Assembly: GCF_025994435.1 (NCBI RefSeq)
Contig: NZ_BAQK01000037.1
Location: forward strand, 1-64,000
DNA: 64,000 nucleotides
Reading direction: 5' to 3'
Origin: Gluconacetobacter johannae
GTDB taxonomy: Bacteria; Pseudomonadota; Alphaproteobacteria; Acetobacterales; Acetobacteraceae
A program made the translations under genes and the position numbers. Positions 33,946-42,604 of this stretch are shown here, piece by piece (position 1 is the first letter of the stretch; the number at the start of each line of letters is the position of its first letter). The notes under the pieces are model-generated. The model did not search any database and had not been told where the DNA came from. It worked only from the letters and a program-made list of their open reading frames with translations.

Positions 33946-34824
33946 TCAGCGTTCGGCGAACGCCTTTTCGACGACATAGGCGCCCGGGGTGGAATTGTTG
34001 CCCTCGTCGAAGCCGCGGGCGACCAGCATCGCCTCGGTATCCGCCAGCATCTCGGGCGAGCCGCAGATCATGACGCGATCATGTTCCGGGTCCAGTTCCG
34101 GGATGCACAGATCGGTAAAGATCTTGCCGGATTCGATCAGCTTGGTGATCCGGTCGGTAACGGCGAACGGCTCGCGCGTCACGGCGGGGTAGTACAGCAG
34201 CTTGCCCGACACGTCCTCGCCCAGGAATTCGTGCTGCGGCAGTTCGTGGCGGATGTGGTTGGCATAGGCCAGCTCGCCGGAAATACGCACCGTATGGCTC
34301 AGGATCACGCGGTCGAAACGCTCGTACACCGCCGGGTCCTTGATAAGGCTCATGAACGGGGCCAGGCCGGTGCCGGTGGACAGGAAATACAGGTTTCGGC
34401 CCGGACGCAGATTGTCCAGCAGCAGCGTGCCGGTCGGCTTGCGCCCGATCAGCACCTTGTCGCCGGGCTTGACATGGCGCAGGCGCGACGTCAGCGGGCC
34501 GTCGGGAACCGCGATGGACAGGAATTCCATCTGGTCCTCGTAATTGGCGCTGGCGATGCTGTAGGCGCGCAGCAGGGGCTTGCCTTCGACCTCGATGCCG
34601 ATCATCGCGAACTGGCCGTTCTCGAACCGCAGGCCGGCGTCGCGGGTGGTGGTGAACGTGAACAGCCGGTCCGTCCAGTGATGGACGGTCAGCACCGTTT
34701 CGGCGTTCAGATGGCCGTAGGTCTTGGTCGGCGCGGCAAGATGATACACGCCGGCCTGGCCCGCGACGGGCTCCAGACCGCTGGGGACGGTCTCGGTGGC
34801 TGGCATGGTCAACGTATCGGACAT
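33946..34824 (-). CDS. fpr: Ferredoxin-NADP(+) reductase
   Basis: 292 residues, bacterial FPR class. FAD binding LLRAYSIASANY (R-x-Y-S motif), GRKPTGTLLLDNL, the NADP region STGTGLAPFMSLIKDP and CGSPEMLADTEAML, and the conserved tail ending AYVVEKAFAER, a hallmark of the alphaproteobacterial/Azotobacter type (subclass I) enzymes. A ~30-residue N-terminal extension precedes the core. It passes electrons between NADPH and ferredoxin or flavodoxin, for redox balance or, in nitrogen fixers, nitrogenase supply. Divergent from the helicase gene. Confidence 0.93.
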   Translation of the reverse strand: MSDTLTMPATETVPSGLEPVAGQAGVYHLAAPTKTYGHLNAETVLTVHHWTDRLFTFTTTRDAGLRFENGQFAMIGIEVEGKPLLRAYSIASANYEDQMEFLSIAVPDGPLTSRLRHVKPGDKVLIGRKPTGTLLLDNLRPGRNLYFLSTGTGLAPFMSLIKDPAVYERFDRVILSHTVRISGELAYANHIRHELPQHEFLGEDVSGKLLYYPAVTREPFAVTDRITKLIESGKIFTDLCIPELDPEHDRVMICGSPEMLADTEAMLVARGFDEGNNSTPGAYVVEKAFAER

Positions 34825-35043
34825 GACGTCGCATTCTCCCGACTGGTCAGGGATTCACAGAAGGCCACGACCCGTGGCGGACGCCCCGTTCGTGCAAGAG
34901 GGACAGATGTTTAAGCGCCCCCAGCCGCCGATGCCAGCACAAATCCGTCATCGGGGGTTGAGCGCCAGGCAGGTCAGGCCTTCGCGCGCGTGCCGGGGCA
35001 CGCGACGATTGTTCCGGCGCGCCGGATGGCGCACATACCACAT

Positions 35044-37395
35044 ATGACATCCGATTCACCCGCCCGCACCGCCGTCGACGCCGCCATCGCGGCGACCGGC
35101 CTGACCGTCGAGACCCGCGAACTGCCGAAGCTGGAGCGCACTGTCGCCCGCGCCCTGACGCCGGGGCAGGACCGGGTGGACGAGGCGACGTTCCGCGCGG
35201 CCCTGTGCGCCGTCCGGCGCAAGCCGTGGGGATCGCGCCTGATGGACCTGACCCGCCGCAAGGGCCAGGCCTGGATCACCCGCGCCGATACCGAGGCCGC
35301 GGCCGCCACCGTCGATGACCCGCAGCCCGACGACGCGCGCCTGCTGCGTGCGCTGGCGCCGGTCGTCCACGCCCGCCTGCGCGCCACCGCCGCCTCGCCC
35401 GAGGCGGTGCTGGAGACGATCCGCGCCGACCTGTTCGACGGCACCGGCCGCGTCCTGTCCCCCGCCGAGACCGAGGACCTGTCCCGCGCCATCGCCGTGG
35501 CCTTCGGCCTGGCGCCCGAAGGCGGATTCGTCGAATCCGTCCGGCGGATGGCCGATGCCCGCCAGCAGGAACACGACAGCATCGAGCAGGAGGCTCGCGC
35601 CCGCCGCCGCGAGGAAGTCCGCCGCCTGCGCGAATGGGAAGCAAGCCTGGTCCCCTTCGCCGAGGTGCCGCGCCTGCTGCGGTGTTCGCAGAACGAGGCC
35701 CTGCGCTGGATCGCCGAGAACCGCCTGCCGGTCGCCCGGCGCGTGCCGCAGAAGAACGGTACCGAACGCTGGGAATTCGACCCGCGCGAGCTGATCGCGC
35801 TGCGGACGCAACTGCCGCTCTGGCGGGGGGAATCCCAGGCCCCCGGCGCCCCCCTGGTCCCGGATGCGGGCACTCGCAAGGTGGGCAACGCCGTCATCGC
35901 CCGCGTCGCGGCACTGGACCGCTATGCCGCGCATTTCAAGACCGCCCGCGCGCTGAAGCGGCGGATCACCCTGGTGACCGGCCCGACCAACAGCGGCAAG
36001 TCCCATACCGCGCTGGATGCCCTGGCGCGCGCGGAAAGCGGCATGGCGCTGGCCCCGCTACGCCTGCTGGCCCACGAATTCCGCGAGGCGCTGACCGCGC
36101 GCGGCGTCCCCACCTCGCTGGCCACCGGCGAGGAACGGATCGACGTCCCCGGCAGCCGGCACCTGGCCGCAACCGTCGAGATGTGCCCCCTGCATAACCC
36201 CGTCGATGTCGCCGTCATCGACGAGGCCCAGATGCTGACCGACCCCGACCGGGGCGCGGCCTGGACGGCAGCCATCATGGGCGCGCCGGCGCGGCACCTG
36301 TTCGTGCTGGGCGCGCCGGACTGCATTCCCATGGTCCGCCGGATCGCCGAACTGTGCGGCGACCCGCTGGACGAGGTCCATCTGGAGCGCAAGGGGCCGC
36401 TGGTGACGGCCCCCGACCCGGTGCGGTTGCAGGACCTGCGCCCGCACGATGCGCTGATCGCCTTTTCCCGGCGCGAGGTGCTGGACCTGCGCGCGGCCCT
36501 GCTGGCGCGCGGCCGCCGGGTGGCCGTGGTCTATGGCGCGCTGAGCCCCGAAGTCCGCCGGGCCGAGGCCCAGCGATTCAACAGCGGGGCCGCCGATATC
36601 CTGATCGCGACCGACGCCATCGGCATGGGCCTGAACCTGACCATCCGGCGGGTCATCTTCACCGCCCTACGCAAGTTCGACGGCACGCAGACCCGCGACC
36701 TGAACGCGCAGGAGGTCAAGCAGATCGGCGGCCGCGCCGGGCGCTACGGCAAGCATGAACAGGGTGTCGTCGCCGTACTGGCCGGCGCGGGCAGCGCCTC
36801 CTTCGTGCGGACCATGCTGGCCGCGCCCCCGGCCGAACTGACCGACCTGCGCCCCCAGGTGCAGCCCGACGCCGACATCATCCAGGCCGTCGCCGCCGAG
36901 ATCGGGTCGGAAAGCCTGTTCGGCGTCCTGGCGCGCATCCGCCGCGCGGTGCTGCGCCGCGACGACCCGAACTATCGCCTGGCCAACATGGAACAGGCCT
37001 TCGCCATCGCCACGGCGTTGGAAGGCGTGACGGGCCTGAGCCTGGCGCAGCGCTGGGTCTACGCCATGTGTCCGGTGGACGACCGCGACAACGGCATCCA
37101 GCGCCTGGTCCACTGGGCGGCGGACCATGCCGCCGGCCGGCCGGTCGTCCCGCCGGGGCCGGGCCGCCTGCCCCCGGCCGACCGGGCGGAACGCGTGGAA
37201 CTGGAACGCGCCGAGAAGCGCCACAAGCGGCTGGTGGCCTGGCGGTGGCTGTCCCTGCGCTTCCCCGACACCTACCTGGCGCGCGAGGACGCCGAGGACG
37301 CGACCGCGCGGCTGAACGACTGGATCGAGGACGTCCTGCGCCAGCAGAGCAGCCGCGCCCGCGAAAACCCCCGCGCCGCCCGCGCGCGATCCTGA
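35044..37395 (+). CDS. SUV3-type ATP-dependent RNA/DNA helicase with internal HTH-like segment
   Basis: 783 residues. An N-terminal ~270-residue region contains a long charged helix (about residues 178-200) and a segment reading FAEVPRLLRCSQNEALRWI, which resembles an excisionase/MerR-type helix-turn-helix. The helicase core follows: TGPTNSGKSHTAL (motif I), APLRLLAHEF (Ia), VIDEAQM (II), ATDAIGMGLNLTIRRVIF (V) and KQIGGRAGRYG (VI). The SUV3 C-terminal domain comes next and the tail is basic. SUV3 is the mitochondrial degradosome helicase; alphaproteobacterial homologues of this type are little studied. ATG 35044 is preferred; an ATG at 35026 is also open. No PNPase gene is adjacent. Confidence 0.88.
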   Translation: MTSDSPARTAVDAAIAATGLTVETRELPKLERTVARALTPGQDRVDEATFRAALCAVRRKPWGSRLMDLTRRKGQAWITRADTEAAAATVDDPQPDDARLLRALAPVVHARLRATAASPEAVLETIRADLFDGTGRVLSPAETEDLSRAIAVAFGLAPEGGFVESVRRMADARQQEHDSIEQEARARRREEVRRLREWEASLVPFAEVPRLLRCSQNEALRWIAENRLPVARRVPQKNGTERWEFDPRELIALRTQLPLWRGESQAPGAPLVPDAGTRKVGNAVIARVAALDRYAAHFKTARALKRRITLVTGPTNSGKSHTALDALARAESGMALAPLRLLAHEFREALTARGVPTSLATGEERIDVPGSRHLAATVEMCPLHNPVDVAVIDEAQMLTDPDRGAAWTAAIMGAPARHLFVLGAPDCIPMVRRIAELCGDPLDEVHLERKGPLVTAPDPVRLQDLRPHDALIAFSRREVLDLRAALLARGRRVAVVYGALSPEVRRAEAQRFNSGAADILIATDAIGMGLNLTIRRVIFTALRKFDGTQTRDLNAQEVKQIGGRAGRYGKHEQGVVAVLAGAGSASFVRTMLAAPPAELTDLRPQVQPDADIIQAVAAEIGSESLFGVLARIRRAVLRRDDPNYRLANMEQAFAIATALEGVTGLSLAQRWVYAMCPVDDRDNGIQRLVHWAADHAAGRPVVPPGPGRLPPADRAERVELERAEKRHKRLVAWRWLSLRFPDTYLAREDAEDATARLNDWIEDVLRQQSSRARENPRAARARS

Positions 37396-37399
37396 GCCC

Positions 37400-38674
37400 C
37401 TACGCGGCCCGAACGACCTCCAGCCCGCCCATGTAGGGGCGCAGGGCCTGCGGGACGGTGATGCTGCCGTCCGCGTTCTGGTAGTTTTCCATCACCGCGA
37501 TCAGGGTCCGGCCGACGGCCAGGCCCGACCCGTTCAGCGTATGGGCGAACACCGGCGCCCCGCCGTCGGCCGGGCGGACGCGCGCGTTCATCCGCCGCGC
37601 CTGGAAGTCGCGGGTGGTGGAGCAGGACGAGATCTCGCGCCAGGCCTGCTGGCCCGGCAGCCAGGCTTCGAGGTCGAAGGTCTTCGCCGCCCCGAACCCG
37701 GTGTCGCCGGCGCACAGCAGCATCCGGCGGTACGGGATGTCCAGCCGTTCCAGCACCATTTCGGCGCAGCGGGTCATCCGCTCATGCTCGGCGTCGCTGT
37801 CCTCGGCGGTGGTGATGGACACCATCTCGACCTTCTGGAACTGGTGCTGGCGCAGCATGCCGCGCGTGTCGCGCCCGGCCGCCCCGGCCTCGCTGCGAAA
37901 GCACGAGGACAGCGCGACCAGCCGTCGCGGCAGGCTGGCGGCCGGCAGGATGTCACCGGACACGCTGGCCGTCAGCGGGACCTCGGCCGTGGGGATCAGC
38001 CACCGCCCGTCCTCGGTCCGGAAGGACTGGTCGGCGAATTTCGGCAGCTTGTCGGTGCCGAACATCGCCGCCTCGTTCACCAGCACCGGCACCACCGTCT
38101 CGGTGTAGCCGTTTTCCTGCGTGTGCAGGTCCAGCATGAACTGGCCCAGCGCGCGTTCCATCCGCGCCAGCGCGCCGCGCAGCACGACGAACCGCGCGCC
38201 CGACAGCTTGGACGCTGTTTCGAAATCCATCAGGCCCAGCGCCTCGCCCAGCGCATAATGCTCGCGGGGTTCGAAGGCGAATTCCCGCCGCTGGCCCACC
38301 TGGTGGACGACGACATTGCCGGCCTCGTCCGCGCCGTCCGGCACCGATGCGTCCAGCCGGTTCGGCAGCACGACCAGAATGTCGCGGATTTCGGCGTCAA
38401 GCTCGCGGGACTGGAGTTCCAGCCCCTCCATCTCGTCGCGCAGGCGCGTGCCCTCGGCCTCGAGGGCGCTGGTGTCGTCGCCGGCGCGGCGCAGGGTGGC
38501 GATTTCGCGGGACAGGGATTTGCGTCGGGCCTGCTTCTCCTGCAACGCGGTGACGGCGGCGCGCCGTTCCTCGTCCAGGCGGACCACCCGGCCGGCCACT
38601 GCTTCCTCGCCCCGACGGGCCAGCGCCGCGTCGAAGGCGGCGGGATCGGCGCGCAGGGCGCGAAGATCATGCAT
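37400..38674 (-). CDS. serS: Serine-tRNA ligase
   Basis: 424 residues, class II synthetase. The N-terminal antiparallel coiled coil (residues ~30-100, rich in Arg/Glu/Leu) binds the long arm of tRNA-Ser. Catalytic motifs: IPTAEVPLTA, SSCFRSEAGAAGRDTRGMLRQHQF (motif 2) and TLNGSGLAVGRTLIAVMENYQ (motif 3). Its ATG overlaps the tatC stop by one base (TGATG), so serS is the last gene of the cluster running from dgt. Converges on the helicase gene with 4 bp between stops. Confidence 0.97.
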   Translation of the reverse strand: MHDLRALRADPAAFDAALARRGEEAVAGRVVRLDEERRAAVTALQEKQARRKSLSREIATLRRAGDDTSALEAEGTRLRDEMEGLELQSRELDAEIRDILVVLPNRLDASVPDGADEAGNVVVHQVGQRREFAFEPREHYALGEALGLMDFETASKLSGARFVVLRGALARMERALGQFMLDLHTQENGYTETVVPVLVNEAAMFGTDKLPKFADQSFRTEDGRWLIPTAEVPLTASVSGDILPAASLPRRLVALSSCFRSEAGAAGRDTRGMLRQHQFQKVEMVSITTAEDSDAEHERMTRCAEMVLERLDIPYRRMLLCAGDTGFGAAKTFDLEAWLPGQQAWREISSCSTTRDFQARRMNARVRPADGGAPVFAHTLNGSGLAVGRTLIAVMENYQNADGSITVPQALRPYMGGLEVVRAA

Positions 38675-39492
38675 CAGTTTTGCTCCGCTTCATCATCGTC
38701 CAGCCGCCGGGGTTCGACCAGGCGCGCGCAGAAAATGGAAATTTCGTATAGGCCGATCAGCGGCACCGCCAGCCCGGTCTGGGTAATCACGTCGGGCGGC
38801 GTCAGGATCGCCGCCGCCACGAACGCACCGACATAGGCGTAGCGCCGTACCCGCTTCAGCGAAGCCGATGTCACGATCCCGACTTTCGCCAGCAGGGTCA
38901 GCACGACCGGCAGCTCGAACGCGATGCCGAACGCCATAATCAGCTTCATTACCAGCGCCAGATATTCCGACACCTTGGCCTGGAGCTGGATCTGCAACCC
39001 GTCCTGCCCGTCGGCGGTCTGGAACGACAGGAAGAATTTCCACGCGAACGGGAAGACGAAATAATAGGCCAGCGCCGCCCCCAGGACGAACATGACCGGC
39101 GTTGCGACCAGGAACGGCAGGAAGGCGCGCTTTTCGCTGCGATACAGGCCGGGTGCCACGAACATCCACACCTGCACGGCCACCATCGGAAAGGACAGGA
39201 AGGCCGCGCCGAAGATGGCGACCTTGATGTAGGTGAAGAACGCCTCGTACAGCGCGGTGTAGATCAGGTGCGGCTGTTCGCCCTGCTGGCGCATCACCTC
39301 GCCCAGCGGGCGGGCCAGGAACAGATAGATCCGCGCCGAAAAATGGTAGCACAGCAGGAAGCACAGGGCGAAGGTGACGGTCGACCACAGCAGGCGGCGA
39401 CGCAGTTCGACCAGATGTTCCAGCAGCGGCATCGGCTGGTCGTTGATCGGATCGTCGTTCAGAACCGTGTCTCCGGGCTTGCGTTGGTCCAT
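38674..39492 (-). CDS. tatC: Sec-independent protein translocase TatC
   Basis: 272 residues with six transmembrane helices. TatC is the receptor for twin-arginine signals. The conserved N-terminus (PLLEHLVELRRRLLWS, including the Glu that contacts the signal), the periplasmic FTYIKVAIFGAAFLSFPMV with the conserved Phe/Pro, and AFGIAFELPVVL (TM5) are present. A ~14-residue extension precedes the usual start. 12 bp after tatB. It could serve the two Tat-signal genes at 15097-16424. Confidence 0.95.
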   Translation of the reverse strand: MDQRKPGDTVLNDDPINDQPMPLLEHLVELRRRLLWSTVTFALCFLLCYHFSARIYLFLARPLGEVMRQQGEQPHLIYTALYEAFFTYIKVAIFGAAFLSFPMVAVQVWMFVAPGLYRSEKRAFLPFLVATPVMFVLGAALAYYFVFPFAWKFFLSFQTADGQDGLQIQLQAKVSEYLALVMKLIMAFGIAFELPVVLTLLAKVGIVTSASLKRVRRYAYVGAFVAAAILTPPDVITQTGLAVPLIGLYEISIFCARLVEPRRLDDDEAEQN

Positions 39493-39504
39493 CGCGTTGG
39501 GGCC

Positions 39505-40095
39505 TCAGCCTTCGGCCGGATGCGTGGCCGAAACCCGCCGCGCGCCATGCATCACCCGCACCGGCGGCAGGAAGGCGGGCGGCCGCAGGCGCGCACGCTC
39601 ACCGGCCAGGCGCCGCCCGACCGACGGCGGTAGCAGCGCGGGCGGCGGCGTATCATCGGCGGCCGGGGGAAAGGCAGTTTCGGCGTACGAGGCCACCGGC
39701 GTGGCGTAGCCGTACTCGTGCAGGCCGCCCGGATCGAAGGCGGGCGAACTGTTCAGCGGCGTGCTGTCGGGAATCGGGGTCCGGCGCGGTTCGGCCACCG
39801 TGTCCAGCGGCGAGTCGTCGATGGCCCGCCGGATGGTCCCGTCGCCGTCGATCGCCTTCATGAGCTGGTTGCGGACATTGAACCGGCGCATGCGGTTCAC
39901 CTCGTCGCGGACCTCGGTCAGGTCGGCGTCGCGCACCATCTCGTCCACGTGGGACTGGAACTCCGCCGCCAGCTTCCGGCCCTTCTTAATCAGGCCGGTG
40001 ACGGTACGGATGGCCACCGGCATGTCCTTGGGGCCGATCAGCAACAGGCCGACGACACCGATCAGGGCCATTTCAGACCAGGCGAAATCAAACAT
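39505..40095 (-). CDS. tatB: Sec-independent protein translocase TatB
   Basis: 196 residues. One N-terminal transmembrane helix (WSEMALIGVVGLLLIG) followed by the PKDMPVAIRTVTGLIKKGRKLAAEF amphipathic helix and a long charged region is typical of TatB; TatA proteins are much shorter and have FGxxxLP. The C-terminal ~100 residues are Pro-rich and disordered. ATG 40095 is preferred because the helix starts immediately after it. tatA is not adjacent: only 91 bp separate this gene from scpB. Confidence 0.88.
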   Translation of the reverse strand: MFDFAWSEMALIGVVGLLLIGPKDMPVAIRTVTGLIKKGRKLAAEFQSHVDEMVRDADLTEVRDEVNRMRRFNVRNQLMKAIDGDGTIRRAIDDSPLDTVAEPRRTPIPDSTPLNSSPAFDPGGLHEYGYATPVASYAETAFPPAADDTPPPALLPPSVGRRLAGERARLRPPAFLPPVRVMHGARRVSATHPAEG

Positions 40096-40186
40096 GGTGG
40101 CCCAGGGCCTCCTGCCCTGCCGGACGACACCCGCGACGGGGAACGTCAGGCGGCATCGGGTAACACGAAAACAGGATGGACACCTA

Positions 40187-40867
40187 TCACGGCGTGGACA
40201 GGTCGGAAACCGCCCCCTCGGGGCCGGCCTCGTCCACGGGCGCGGGGGCCGGGCGTTCGCGCAGGCCGGGGTTGTCCGGCACATCGACCAGCAATTCCTC
40301 GCGCCGGGGCAGGTCGCGCAGGTCGCGCAGGCCGAAATGACGCAGGAAATCGGGCGAGGTGCCCCACAGGATCGGCCGGCCAGGGACCTCCTTGCGGCCG
40401 CGCGGGACGATCAGGGCGGCCTCGAGCAGCGTGTCCAGCACCTGCTGGCTGAGCGACACGCCGCGAATTTCCTCGATGTCCGCACGCGTGCAGGGCTGAT
40501 GATAGGCGACGATGGCCAGGGTTTCCATCGTGGCGCGCGCCAGCCGCCGGGGACGATGCAGCACCTTGGTCAGGCGCGGCGCCAGGTCCGCCACCGTGCG
40601 GAACTGCCAGCCACCCGCGATCAGCACCGGCGCGACGCCCCGGCCGGCATACAGCGCCACCACCGCCTCGATCACCCCGCGCACATAGGCGGCCAGGTCC
40701 TCGACCTCCGCCGGGATTTCGCCCTGGGCCTCCAGCAGGTCGGCGATGGCGCGTTCGGGGACCGGATCGGGGCTGGCGAAGATCAGGGCCTCGACCAGCC
40801 GGACCGGCAGCGGGACCACGTCACCCCCGCCGGCCCGCGCGGGCGCTTCCATATTGTCGTTCGTCAT
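40187..40867 (-). CDS. scpB: Segregation and condensation protein B
   Basis: 226 residues with two winged-helix domains. ScpB forms the Smc-ScpA-ScpB condensin. Family motifs: VRLVEALIFASPDPVPE at the N-terminus, GGWQFRTVADLAP in the first domain, LARATMETLAIVAYHQPCTRADIEEIRGV and PGRPILWGTSPDFLRHFGL in the second. ATG overlaps the scpA stop (ATGA). The C-terminal 30 residues are Pro/Glu-rich and disordered. Confidence 0.95.
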   Translation of the reverse strand: MTNDNMEAPARAGGGDVVPLPVRLVEALIFASPDPVPERAIADLLEAQGEIPAEVEDLAAYVRGVIEAVVALYAGRGVAPVLIAGGWQFRTVADLAPRLTKVLHRPRRLARATMETLAIVAYHQPCTRADIEEIRGVSLSQQVLDTLLEAALIVPRGRKEVPGRPILWGTSPDFLRHFGLRDLRDLPRREELLVDVPDNPGLRERPAPAPVDEAGPEGAVSDLSTP

Positions 40868-41724
40868 TCCGCCGCGTCCATCCGGTCCATGTCCCCATCG
40901 TTGGCGGCGTCGGCCGCCGGGTCGCTGGGGCGCAGCATGATCCGGCCGAACTGTTCGTCCTGGCGCAGTTCGATCGCGCCGTTGCGCGCCAGTTCCAGCC
41001 CCGCGATCAACGTTCCCGCCATCGCCGCGCGGCGCAGCCGCATGCGTTCGGCGTCATCGGCCGCGTCGATGCCGGGGCCGGTGTCCGGCAGGAAATTGTC
41101 CAGTTCGCACCAGCCCGGCACCGCTTCGGCGCCCAGCAGCCGCTGCAGGCGCGACAGCGCATCCTGCACCGTCCAGAACAGCAGGCGGCGCGGCTGGTAG
41201 ACCCGCTTGCGCGCGGTGCGCCGCATGGCCGCCATGTAGGCGCCCATCAATTGCGACAGGTCCAGCGCCAGCCCCGACCGGTCGATTTCCGTCAGGTCCT
41301 CGCGCGCGCCACGGGCGAAGACGTCACGGCCCAGTTGCGGCCGCGCCGCCAGCCATTCCGCCGCCTGGCCGATCCGCGCCAGTTCCACAAGCCGCGCCTG
41401 CAGCAGGCCGGCGGCTTCCTCGGCGTCGGCGGCCTCGCTTTCCTCGGCCGGCAGCAGCAGCCGCGATTTCAGCCAGGCCAGCCAGGCCGCCATCACCAGC
41501 CAGTCCGCCGCCAGTTCCAGCCGGATGCGCCGGGCCGATTCCACGATGGCCAGATACTGTTCGACCAGACGCAGGATCGAGATCCGCGCCAGATCGACCT
41601 TCTGCGCCCGGGCCAGGTCCAGCAGCAGGTCCAGCGGGCCGTCGAACCCGTCCAGATGCAGCATGGGCGAGGTCAGGCCCTCCGGCAGCTCGAACCCCCC
41701 GCCTGTCTCGTGTCCCTGCGTCAC
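40864..41724 (-). CDS. scpA: Segregation and condensation protein A
   Basis: 286 residues, kleisin subunit of the Smc condensin. DGFDGPLDLLLDLARAQKVDLARISILRLVEQYL is the typical N-terminal Smc-neck binding region, EAADWLVMAAWLAWLKSRLLLP-like helices follow, and the C-terminal winged helix (MRLRRAAMAGTLIAGLELARNGAIELRQDEQFGRI) contacts the Smc head. GTG start with GAGGCGG ribosome site. Coupled to scpB by ATGA overlap and 13 bp after the SPOR gene. Confidence 0.95.
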   Translation of the reverse strand: MTQGHETGGGFELPEGLTSPMLHLDGFDGPLDLLLDLARAQKVDLARISILRLVEQYLAIVESARRIRLELAADWLVMAAWLAWLKSRLLLPAEESEAADAEEAAGLLQARLVELARIGQAAEWLAARPQLGRDVFARGAREDLTEIDRSGLALDLSQLMGAYMAAMRRTARKRVYQPRRLLFWTVQDALSRLQRLLGAEAVPGWCELDNFLPDTGPGIDAADDAERMRLRRAAMAGTLIAGLELARNGAIELRQDEQFGRIMLRPSDPAADAANDGDMDRMDAAE

Positions 41725-41737
41725 GAACGCCGCCGCC

Positions 41738-42604
41738 TCAGAACCCGGCCAGGGTGCAGGCCAGGCCGTTCAGGCGCACATGTTCGCAGAACGACGTCGC
41801 CTGGGCGATGCTGGCGAACCCGCGCGTACGCAGGCGGTAGAAGACCGCGCCGCCACGTTCCGTCCGCTCGACGATCGGGGTGCGGCTGGCGAACAGGTCC
41901 GGATATTGGTGGACCAGACGCGCCCATTCCTTCTGCGCGGCCTCCTGGGAATCGAGGGCGGCCAGTTGAACGCCGTATTTTCCCTCGGCGGGCGTGGCCG
42001 CGACAGGCGGGGTCGGCGCCGGGGCGGCCGGCTGCGCCGCCGGAGCCGGAGCCGTCGCCGGCCCGGCCGGGATGGATGGCGTCGCGGGGGAAGCCGCCGT
42101 GGCGGGCGGCGGCACGGGCTGAGCCGCCGGCGCGGGACCCGGAGCCGCGGCGGGCGCGGCGGAGGGCGGCGCCCCGTACTGTTGGGCCAGCGCGTCGGGA
42201 CGCGGCTGTTCCGGTCCGGGGGCCAGGCGCGCGACCGCCCCGTCCTCGCCCGTCGGCGCATCCGCGCCCAGAACCTGCATCCCGCCCGGATCGACCGGCC
42301 GGACGCGCAGCGGCCCAGGCGGCGGCCCCAGGACCGGAATGCCCGATTGCTGATGCCCCATCAGAACCCAGCCGCCGATCGCCAGCACCAGCAGCCCGCC
42401 CAGCCCCGCCGCGCCATAGGCCAGCCGCCGCGTAGCCGGGTCGGAGCCCAGGAACCCGTGCAGCACCCCCGCGGCCCGATGACCCGCCGAGCGGGAACGA
42501 TCGCGGGCCGGCGGTTCGTCGTCGTAGTCGGTGCTCATGCGTTCGCGCGCGCGGGTCAGGCGTTCCGCGTAGGGGTCGCGATCGGAAGGGTCCGAATCTG
42601 TCAT
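41738..42604 (-). CDS. SPOR domain membrane protein
   Basis: 288 residues. An acidic cytoplasmic N-terminus (~60 residues), one transmembrane helix (RLAYGAAGLGGLLVLAIGGWVLM), a long Pro/Ala-rich periplasmic spacer (~residues 95-205), and a C-terminal SPOR domain (YGVQLAALDSQEAAQKEWARL ... YRLRTRGFASIAQATSFCEHVR). SPOR domains bind denuded septal peptidoglycan, placing it at the division site. Its place between argS and scpA is common in alphaproteobacteria. Coupled to argS by ATGA. Confidence 0.9.
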   Translation of the reverse strand: MTDSDPSDRDPYAERLTRARERMSTDYDDEPPARDRSRSAGHRAAGVLHGFLGSDPATRRLAYGAAGLGGLLVLAIGGWVLMGHQQSGIPVLGPPPGPLRVRPVDPGGMQVLGADAPTGEDGAVARLAPGPEQPRPDALAQQYGAPPSAAPAAAPGPAPAAQPVPPPATAASPATPSIPAGPATAPAPAAQPAAPAPTPPVAATPAEGKYGVQLAALDSQEAAQKEWARLVHQYPDLFASRTPIVERTERGGAVFYRLRTRGFASIAQATSFCEHVRLNGLACTLAGF

